Shown here in pieces: positions 7,812 through 14,533 of a DNA stretch of 64,000 nt; the stretch's first letter is position 1; each line of letters begins with the position of its first letter. Source of the stretch: Chloroflexota bacterium (GTDB lineage Bacteria > Chloroflexota > UBA6077 > FW602-bin22 > JAMCVK01); the NCBI GenBank assembly GCA_023475225.1, contig JAMCVK010000039.1, forward strand, positions 38,195-102,194, read 5' to 3'. Under the pieces are notes generated by a model. It ran no database searches, was not told the origin of the DNA, and saw only the letters and a program-made list of their open reading frames with translations. Made by a program: the position numbers and the translations under genes.

Positions 7812-9491
7812 GTGTTTGGAGAGGTATTGGGGAACGACTTAGCTTTATGGCGGATGACGGCGTGTGATGGACAGACATTAAAAGAAAGCCTGGCTGCGGC
7901 CACGACCTGGTTGGAACAAAAAGCAGAGGAAGTAAACCTGCTGAACGTGTTCCCCGTTCCCGACGGTGACACGGGAACAAATATGCTCTTGACGATGCAA
8001 GCGGCCCTGAGAAGGATTGATGTTTCCACGGATAATTCCATTGGGGCCATCATTCAAGCCGTATCCTACGGTGCCCTTATGGGTGCTCGAGGCAACTCCG
8101 GAGTTATCCTCTCCCAGTTTTTGCGGGGTTTGGCCAAGGCTTGGGAGAAGAGGGAGGCCATCGATGGTGCAGATCTGGCCAGCGGCTTCTCCATGGCCTC
8201 GGCTATGGCCTATAAAGGGGTCATCAAGCCTGTCGAAGGGACCATGTTGACGGTGAGTAAGGATATAGCTGAGGCAGCCATGGCTGCGACTAAAGAAAAC
8301 AGAGACCTTTTGTACGTTCTGGAAGCGGCTGTACGTGCCGCCAAGGTTTCGGTAGCCAGGACACCAACCCTCCTCTCTGTATTACGAGAGGCCGGCGTGG
8401 TCGATGCTGGGGGAGAAGGATTATTTATCATCTTGGAGGGCATTTTGCGGCATCTCCGTGGCGAACGCACCGAGCCGACCGCTGTATCCAGGGCGGTCGT
8501 TGGAATGACAATCGGTGGGGCTGAGGTAGCCCCATCTGATGGAAGCGGGGAGCCCTACGGCTACTGCACGGAGTTCGTCTTGTGCGGCAAGGATCTAGAT
8601 ATTGAGAAGATCCGCTCAGACATTGTCTCATTCGGTGATTCGGCCCTGGTGGTCGGTGATGACAATACGGTTAGGGTGCATATTCACACCTTTCGTCCTG
8701 GGCTTGTTATTGATTATGCGGTTGCTCTCGGCACGCTTCATCAGATCAAGGTCGACAATATGCAGGAGCAGCATCGTGAGCTCTTAATCAAACGTGTAAC
8801 TCCGATCAGTCCTAAGGTTACTGTGGAGCAGATTAGTGGCATCGCTATCGTTGCTGTGGCCGCTGGTACAGGGATGATGGAGGTGTTTCAAAGCTTGGGA
8901 GCAACAGCCGTAATACCCGGTGGGCAAACGATGAATCCGAGTACGGAGGAGTTGCTTCAGGCGATTGAAGGATTACCGACCGCACAGGCGATCATCTTGC
9001 CCAACAACAGTAACATACTTCCTACTGCCCAGCAGGCTCAGGCTCATACCTCGAAAACGTTAGCTATTGTCCCGACCACAAATCTCGCCCAGGGGATCGC
9101 TGCTCTGCTCGCCTTTAATCTCGACGCCGATCTGGCCGTTAATGCGGAGATGATGGAGAAGGCAGCCCGAAGCATCAAGACTGCCGAGATAACTAGGGCA
9201 GTGCGCTCGACGAGATATAAGGATCTACAGGTTGAGGAGGGGCAACCTATCGCTCTGGTCGATGGGGAGCTGGCTGTTGCGGGCGGGGATGAGCTGGGTG
9301 TCGTCGAAGGAGCGCTGCGGAAGATGTGGGCTGCGGAGGCAGAGCTCATCACCATCTATTATGGGGAGACGGTGGGCGAGGCACAAGCTGAGGGGGTGGC
9401 CTCGCTTGTCCGAGCAGAATATCCCCAGCAGCGGGTGGAGTTAGTCGAGGGCGGTCAGCCTTTCTATAGTTACATTATCTCCGTTGAGTAA
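7812..9491 (+). CDS. yloV: DAK2/DegV-domain protein YloV (FakA-like fatty acid kinase)
   Basis: A 559-residue YloV/FakA-family protein. In Firmicutes FakA phosphorylates fatty acids bound to FakB. The N-terminal DAK2/DhaL domain (residues 20-215) contains EEVNALNVFPVPDGDTGTNM-like sequence with the metal-binding aspartates (PDGDTG) and GARGNSGVILSQ. The middle and C-terminal parts carry EFVLCGKDLD and a DegV-related region ending in EGGQPFYSYIISVE. GTG at 7812 is the first start, but ATG at 7854 is equally good since homology begins with DGQTLKESL. No fakB is seen in the window, so the fatty-acid role is inferred from family only. Confidence 0.88.
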   Translation: MFGEVLGNDLALWRMTACDGQTLKESLAAATTWLEQKAEEVNLLNVFPVPDGDTGTNMLLTMQAALRRIDVSTDNSIGAIIQAVSYGALMGARGNSGVILSQFLRGLAKAWEKREAIDGADLASGFSMASAMAYKGVIKPVEGTMLTVSKDIAEAAMAATKENRDLLYVLEAAVRAAKVSVARTPTLLSVLREAGVVDAGGEGLFIILEGILRHLRGERTEPTAVSRAVVGMTIGGAEVAPSDGSGEPYGYCTEFVLCGKDLDIEKIRSDIVSFGDSALVVGDDNTVRVHIHTFRPGLVIDYAVALGTLHQIKVDNMQEQHRELLIKRVTPISPKVTVEQISGIAIVAVAAGTGMMEVFQSLGATAVIPGGQTMNPSTEELLQAIEGLPTAQAIILPNNSNILPTAQQAQAHTSKTLAIVPTTNLAQGIAALLAFNLDADLAVNAEMMEKAARSIKTAEITRAVRSTRYKDLQVEEGQPIALVDGELAVAGGDELGVVEGALRKMWAAEAELITIYYGETVGEAQAEGVASLVRAEYPQQRVELVEGGQPFYSYIISVE

Positions 9492-9569
9492 GGCGTTCTC
9501 ACCTTACTACCAAGGTAAAATCTAGCTATAGAAGCCCCCTTCGGTTGCCTGGCGATGCCAGAGGAAAGC

Positions 9570-10046
9570 ATGAAGGATCAAGCAGAACTCTTTGAGCCTA
9601 TTAAGAAATGGCTTGAGTCCAAGGGATTCAAGGCTTTGATTACAGGTGATAAGTCAATAGGGATAGTAATACCTGTAAAGGACTTACTTCCTACAAAGCC
9701 GTACATCGTTCCGGATCTCATTGGGATCAAAGACTCTGACGTTGCCGTTGTGGAAGTCGAGACGGACGCGGATAAGGTTCTCGGAGCTATAGGAAAATGC
9801 ATGCTCCTGAAAACCACTGCTTCGTTCGTATACTTGGCTTACCCGGAAGAACAATGCCAAAGGTTTAGGATTCTGGAAAAACTCGGCATCGGATTGCTTA
9901 GCGTTTCAGCAGGAAAAGTGGAAGAGGTGGTTGAGATACTACCCAAAAAGCCTTCAGATCTCTTCAGGGTAGGGGAACTCCATCTCCTGGACCCCCAAAA
10001 ACAGTCAGAGCTTGCGGGCTATATAAAGCGCATTTTGGCAACTTAG
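9570..10046 (+). CDS. Hypothetical protein, PD-(D/E)XK nuclease-like
   Basis: A 158-residue protein of unknown function. The segment PDLIGIKDSDVAVVEVETD (about residues 51-69) has an Asp at the end of one strand and an E-x-E at the end of the next, followed by a helix with GAIGKCMLLKTTA, as in restriction-endonuclease-like folds where PD...E-x-K is the active site. Here the expected lysine is replaced by Thr (VEVETD), so activity is uncertain. I chose ATG 9570 because GAGGAAAG lies before it; ATG 9555 is possible. It faces the methyltransferase/PglZ operon tail to tail and may belong to that island (inference). Confidence 0.5.
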   Translation: MKDQAELFEPIKKWLESKGFKALITGDKSIGIVIPVKDLLPTKPYIVPDLIGIKDSDVAVVEVETDADKVLGAIGKCMLLKTTASFVYLAYPEEQCQRFRILEKLGIGLLSVSAGKVEEVVEILPKKPSDLFRVGELHLLDPQKQSELAGYIKRILAT

Positions 10047-10085
10047 GGGCATAAGAGTTCGAATGATTCATCTTTTCTATTCCAA

Positions 10086-10475
10086 TCATGGTATATTAAA
10101 CGGACTGTAGAAATAGCCCACGCCCTGCGGCTCAAGGCGGTTGCCGAAGAGGGGCCGCAGGCGAATCTCCTGGTTGCGCCAGTACATTTTAGGCTCAGCA
10201 TCCATCGTTAGCTTATCCACAGGGAAGAGGACGACCGGGCTACGACGTAACAGCTTCTCACCAGCCTCGTAGAGAATGCTACGGATCGTCCCAGAGTCGT
10301 CTATTGCGGCCATTAGCCGGTCCAGCCCGGTGACCTTGAACCGCCTGGGCAGGTTCTCCCCACTCTCCAGATGCCGAAGGAATTGAACGATGCTCATCAC
10401 TTCGGAAGCATCCTCGTAGCGCTGACCGATGAGCGCCCTTTCCACCAGGTTGTAGCCCGCCTTCAATCCTTCCAT
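10086..10475 (-). CDS. Small protein of unknown function, last gene of the PglZ/methyltransferase operon
   Basis: A 129-residue soluble protein that I cannot assign to a family. It is mostly helical at the start (EGLKAGYNLVERALIGQRYEDASEV), then has two strand-rich pieces ending in GVGYFYSPFNIP. It starts nine bases after the methyltransferase stop, so it is almost certainly the terminal gene of the same transcript. It has no recognised catalytic motif. Its invariable association with the methyltransferase would have to be tested in other genomes before a role as specificity or accessory factor is proposed. Confidence 0.6.
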   Translation of the reverse strand: MEGLKAGYNLVERALIGQRYEDASEVMSIVQFLRHLESGENLPRRFKVTGLDRLMAAIDDSGTIRSILYEAGEKLLRRSPVVLFPVDKLTMDAEPKMYWRNQEIRLRPLFGNRLEPQGVGYFYSPFNIP

Positions 10476-10484
10476 GACCTGCCT

Positions 10485-13073
10485 CTACATCAGCCTCCGC
10501 TGTCCGGCGCCCACCGCCTCGGCGTGCTCCCGCAGTCGGTCGTAGACCCTCACTCCGGTCTTCTTGTAGAGCAAATCCAGCACCTGCACCAGACCATCTC
10601 GCCGCCAGCGCTCCAGCTCAGGGCGAATATCCAGCCCGCTCTCCAGAACTGAATACAGGTAGTGGACAACATCAATAAGGGGTAAGGGCCGTCCCCGCTC
10701 TATCTCCTTCTCAATGAACTCCAGGCGCTTTGAGGGTGCCATTGGCACCAAGGTCCGTCCCTTGCGCTCCTCGAGATACTGGCGGCGGTTGAACTCCTCC
10801 AGGCTGAAGCCGCCGCCGGTGGTAAAGCGCTTGCGCAGGTCGTCCCAGGTCAGACCTCTCTCCCCGGCGACGTAGAGGAGGTAAAGTTGGGTGATCTCAT
10901 CCAGGCCAGCCGGTAGCAGCTTAAGCTCGTGGGACTTGATGAAGGAGTCCACCATGGCCTCAATTTCGTCCACGGCCGTATCCACATCCACGGGCTGGCC
11001 ACCCTGCATCACATTGGGCCAGTGTTTGGAATAGACCTCCAGGCAGCGCCCCATGGCGATGACGAAGAGGTCAGAGTCGCTGATGCGCCGCCCCGAGCGG
11101 CGGATGGAGGCAACTGTCTCCTCCACCCTGGCGTATATTTCATCCTTGAGGCTCTCCCAGGCAACTCTCCTGGGCTCCTCCAGCCGCTTGCGGCAGACAA
11201 AGGGAATGTCATAGGCGATGCCGCCTGTTTCCAGAAGATGGGTAGAGGTCTTCATCTCGGCATGAACAGGGTACACAACTGTAACATAGAAACCTGCCTC
11301 CACGATACTGTGTAGCACCGCTTTCCAGGCCCAGGGCTCCTTGTGGTGGAAGGTGAAGACAAAAGGCCCATCATCGCGTAGTACCCGATGTGATTCCCTA
11401 AAGACCCGAGTCAGGCCCTGGAAGAAGAACTCCTCGGCATCCTTATCCGCCTGCCCGGGCTTCTTGCTGGTGTCGTGGCGGGCGGGGTTCTTTACTATCT
11501 CCCTGGCCCTCGGTGAAATCTCCGTCTCGAAACACTGATAGCGATCTTTAAGAGCAGGCCTGAGCCAGACATAGAAGAAGTCAGCCAGTTCCGAATACAT
11601 CACATTATCGCAGTAAGGTGGGTCTGTGATGACAGCATCCACCTTCTGCCTGATAAACGACATATCCTCAGAAGTCTCGGCCTTTAGCACAGTATTAGAG
11701 CCATCGAATTGCTCATCACTTACTACTGACAGCGCCGAGTCACCGATAACTTTCCTCGCCGGATTGTAAAGCGATTCCAATTCGTATGGCTTGATGGCAT
11801 ACTCTTTGGCTTGCAGTAGTTTTTCATACGTCTTGACAAACGTGTTCCGCCCTAGTTTGGTTCCCCAAACATTGTTTTCTACAGGCTGACTAGTAGGCCA
11901 GTAGGCGTGCCGAGAAAAAAGATCTGTGCTATGCTGTTTCGTTCCATCGTATCGGCAGAACATATTATTGAAGTTGGTACAGTCAGAAAGAGTTAGCAGC
12001 ATATACTCCCTGGTATTCTCGTCCTCAATCTTCAAAATCTCCTCCAGCAGCAGCGACAGGCACAGGAGCTGGCGCTCGTTGAACATCTGGTAGAAGTATT
12101 TGTAGCCATGATTAAGGAGCTCTCTCGTCTTCAGCCCTTCTGGAACAGCTTGCCTGGGGAAAGGCAGCCTGTCTCTAAGCCGCTGAAACTCAGCCCTGGC
12201 CTCCTCGTAGAGGGCCCGGTCGCTGCCGGTGACCCCCTTGTAGCCCCGTCCGCAGACCTTGCAGTAGTACTCCAGGGCAAACATCTCGGCCTCGGGCGGC
12301 CCCTCCCGCCTCTGGACAGCTTTGAGGATGGTCTCCTTCTGCCCACAGGCGGGGCAGGTGTATTTGCCGCCCCCTGAGTAGCCTTCCTCGGGTATGTATT
12401 CCGTGCCGCACTCAGGGCACTCCACCTGGCTATCCAGGGAGGAGACATCGCCCTTGATGTGATAGCACTGAGGGCAGAAGACGGTGTGCTGGTCGTTCCT
12501 GGTAGCGATGCGGAAGGAGGGAAAGAGCCTCACCTCCTCGCCACAGGCCAGGCAGGGCACCTTCTTCACCCAGAAGACATACATGATGTCCGCCTCATGT
12601 CCCCTGGGGCAGGTGGTGCGGTAGTAGTGCTTGATGCGGGGCGCAACAGAGCTCTCGAGGTGCTTGAAGGCGGCGTCTAGGGCGTTGAAGTCTACTGGGT
12701 CTATCTCCTTCTTGGTGACGAACCAGGCCACCGGGTTGAGGTCAATGCCGATGACCTTGCAGCCCAGGCGCAACGCCTCCACCACCGTGGTGCCGCCGCC
12801 CATAAAGGGGTCCAGGATGATGGGTGGCTTGCCCTCTTTGTTCTTGAGCTCGTTCCTGGAGTAGAAGCGGTTCCAGAGGCGACGCTGGTTCTCCTCGGGA
12901 GAAAGGGTATCGTCCCACTCGGTGAAGGTGGCCAGGATGAGCATGCGAAAGACGCTGCCCAGTCGCCTGGCCCACCATTTGTGAATCTGGTAGATGGGCT
13001 TCTTGGCGTTGCCTTCCTTCTCAGCTATGGCGTTAAGACCTTCTATGGGCAGGTCACGCTCTATATAGCGCAT
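10485..13073 (-). CDS. DUF1156-type adenine-specific DNA methyltransferase with zinc ribbons
   Basis: A large (862 residues) DNA methyltransferase of the DUF1156/COG1743 type. Residues 1-60 form DUF1156 (PIYQIHKWWARRLGSVFR). LDPFMGGGTT (88-96) is the SAM-binding motif and TDPPYCD (483-489) is the catalytic DPPY, indicating N6-adenine (or N4-cytosine) methylation. Between them lie five C-x2-C pairs (about residues 174, 200, 219, 240 and 271), presumably zinc ribbons for DNA contact. Relatives occur in BREX-like and other anti-phage islands. Here it follows the ATPase, PglZ and toxin-antitoxin genes in one operon, supporting a role in self/non-self marking (inference). Confidence 0.88.
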   Translation of the reverse strand: MRYIERDLPIEGLNAIAEKEGNAKKPIYQIHKWWARRLGSVFRMLILATFTEWDDTLSPEENQRRLWNRFYSRNELKNKEGKPPIILDPFMGGGTTVVEALRLGCKVIGIDLNPVAWFVTKKEIDPVDFNALDAAFKHLESSVAPRIKHYYRTTCPRGHEADIMYVFWVKKVPCLACGEEVRLFPSFRIATRNDQHTVFCPQCYHIKGDVSSLDSQVECPECGTEYIPEEGYSGGGKYTCPACGQKETILKAVQRREGPPEAEMFALEYYCKVCGRGYKGVTGSDRALYEEARAEFQRLRDRLPFPRQAVPEGLKTRELLNHGYKYFYQMFNERQLLCLSLLLEEILKIEDENTREYMLLTLSDCTNFNNMFCRYDGTKQHSTDLFSRHAYWPTSQPVENNVWGTKLGRNTFVKTYEKLLQAKEYAIKPYELESLYNPARKVIGDSALSVVSDEQFDGSNTVLKAETSEDMSFIRQKVDAVITDPPYCDNVMYSELADFFYVWLRPALKDRYQCFETEISPRAREIVKNPARHDTSKKPGQADKDAEEFFFQGLTRVFRESHRVLRDDGPFVFTFHHKEPWAWKAVLHSIVEAGFYVTVVYPVHAEMKTSTHLLETGGIAYDIPFVCRKRLEEPRRVAWESLKDEIYARVEETVASIRRSGRRISDSDLFVIAMGRCLEVYSKHWPNVMQGGQPVDVDTAVDEIEAMVDSFIKSHELKLLPAGLDEITQLYLLYVAGERGLTWDDLRKRFTTGGGFSLEEFNRRQYLEERKGRTLVPMAPSKRLEFIEKEIERGRPLPLIDVVHYLYSVLESGLDIRPELERWRRDGLVQVLDLLYKKTGVRVYDRLREHAEAVGAGQRRLM

Positions 13074-13083
13074 AAGCTATCTC

Positions 13084-13338
13084 TCACTTCTTGTAGATGT
13101 CGCCCCAGGGGCCGATGGCATGGACTATCATTGCTCTTGCCTCGGCGTCCACCTCGTAGACGGCACGCAGCCCGCCGATGCGCAGGCTAAACAGCCCCTC
13201 CAGCTCGCCCCGGAGCCTCCTTCCCTTCAGGGGATCGGCTCTCGTCCGCTCCAGTGCCCTGATGATGCGCCGCCTCATCTGCGGAGTAGCCCTTTCCAGG
13301 CTCTTTACCGCTTCCCTGCTGAAGACCAGCTCATACAT
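13084..13338 (-). CDS. RelE/ParE family toxin
   Basis: An 84-residue RelE/ParE-superfamily protein. The N-terminal YELVFSREAVKSLERATPQMRRRI and the C-terminal strands containing LRIGGLRAVYEVD and VHAIGPWGDIYKK match the compact fold of mRNA interferases and ParE gyrase inhibitors. The conserved basic residues needed for RNA cleavage (R in LRGELEGLFSLRIGGLRAVY) are present. It overlaps the antitoxin gene by eight bases, the usual organisation. It is unusual in sitting inside an apparent defence operon, between pglZ and the methyltransferase gene. Confidence 0.85.
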   Translation of the reverse strand: MYELVFSREAVKSLERATPQMRRRIIRALERTRADPLKGRRLRGELEGLFSLRIGGLRAVYEVDAEARAMIVHAIGPWGDIYKK

Positions 13339-13579
13339 TCAGCTTCGCCTTTAGCTCCTCCAGAGAGACAAATTCCCCCTTCCTGCTCTCAGCCCAGGCT
13401 TTCCGAGACGTCTTCACCTGCTGGGCCAGCTCCTCGTTCCCCAGAATTTCCGCCGTTGCCTCCCACTCCTCCCTTTCCTTGAGATAGGCGGCGAAGTCGG
13501 CCAGCGCCTTGACCCTTTCCTCGGAGAGCGACTTCACCTGTTCCAGTAGCTTACCTTTGTAACCACCGGCCTTAGCCAT
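13331..13579 (-). CDS. Antitoxin partner of the RelE-like toxin
   Basis: An 82-residue protein, highly charged and helical, directly upstream of and overlapping the RelE-like gene. Its middle (YLKEREEWEATAEILGNEELAQQVKTSRKAW) and C-terminal (GEFVSLEELKAKLNV) parts resemble the toxin-neutralising tails of RelB/Phd-type antitoxins. The N-terminal DNA-binding module is not one that I can name. It starts six bases after the PglZ stop, so the pair appears to be transcribed with the island and might also act as operon autoregulator (inference). Confidence 0.75.
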   Translation of the reverse strand: MAKAGGYKGKLLEQVKSLSEERVKALADFAAYLKEREEWEATAEILGNEELAQQVKTSRKAWAESRKGEFVSLEELKAKLNV

Positions 13580-13585
13580 GATTCA

Positions 13586-14533
13586 TCACCCCCTTCTCAC
13601 CTTGACTACCGGCACCAAGCACTCCATTAAGGAGATGCCACCATGAGCTACATCCGACTGCTTGCCCGGTGCACTCCAGTAATAGCGCCCTCGGACGTAG
13701 CAGCCCTTATCGTCAAACAGGACATAGGTCTGATCCTTGGGCAGGGCACGCAGCCCCTCAAACTCCTGGGCTTTGGCGCTGTCGGCCGGAAGCCCCCGCT
13801 GGGCACCGAAGAGCTTGAGAAGCACCTTGCGGTTGGAGATGGGGGCGTGCCAGAAGAGCGCCGCCGACTGAGCATATATGTAGCCGTGGTCCGAGGTAAG
13901 CACCACCTCTGGGGTTTCCAGGAGATTGAGAATCTTCAGAAGGGCTTCCTCGGTTCGCTGTAAGGCGAAGGAAGGAGTTACACCCTTGCCCCTCATGGGG
14001 TGCATCAGCTCGTCGGGGAAGGAAAGCCACACCAGAGCCTTCGGCCCATCCATGAAGGCGGGAACATCGCCCGACCTGATGGAGCGGAAGTTGAATCCCT
14101 GCCACTTCTTGGGCATAGCCGCTGCCCCTGAAACGCCAAAGACATCCCTGAAGAAGGTCTGCGTCGTGGAGGGCATTCCTGAGAAGGCATAGGAGTAATC
14201 TGCAATCTCATAGCCCCTTTCCCTGAGCCGGGGCATCAGCCAGTTCGCCTCCCTGATAGAGAGGCCATCCAGGACAACGATGGAAGCATCCAGAGAACTG
14301 AACTCGGCTGCCCTGTTCTGGGATCTCGCCCGCTCCAACAGCACATCGTAGAGCTCAAAATAGGTGTCCCGTATGAACTCCTCCAGATGGTTGGTCTCCC
14401 GCTCCTGCTGGGCATAGAAGGGGTCCAGGTCAGCCGAGCCTTGAGGCGCCCATACCTCGTTCAGAGCCTGGAACAATAGCTGGACGGGATCATCCGGGGC
14501 GAGAAGATGTGTGGCCAGGCTACTCAGGTTCAT
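13586..14533 (-). CDS. pglZ: PglZ-domain protein (short, alkaline-phosphatase superfamily)
   Basis: A 315-residue protein that is essentially only the PglZ domain. The alkaline-phosphatase-superfamily metal sites are visible: IVVLDGL (Asp89), the nucleophile region GMPSTTQ (Ser122/Thr123), LTSDHGY (Asp215, His216) and HGGISLMECLVP (His297). PglZ is a hallmark of Pgl and BREX phage-defence systems, where proteins are usually 600-900 residues, so this copy is short. It overlaps the ATPase gene upstream by 14 bases, indicating tight coupling. The SxDHG motif and the flanking genes make the family call firm; biochemical activity of PglZ proteins is only partly known. Confidence 0.88.
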   Translation of the reverse strand: MNLSSLATHLLAPDDPVQLLFQALNEVWAPQGSADLDPFYAQQERETNHLEEFIRDTYFELYDVLLERARSQNRAAEFSSLDASIVVLDGLSIREANWLMPRLRERGYEIADYSYAFSGMPSTTQTFFRDVFGVSGAAAMPKKWQGFNFRSIRSGDVPAFMDGPKALVWLSFPDELMHPMRGKGVTPSFALQRTEEALLKILNLLETPEVVLTSDHGYIYAQSAALFWHAPISNRKVLLKLFGAQRGLPADSAKAQEFEGLRALPKDQTYVLFDDKGCYVRGRYYWSAPGKQSDVAHGGISLMECLVPVVKVRRG

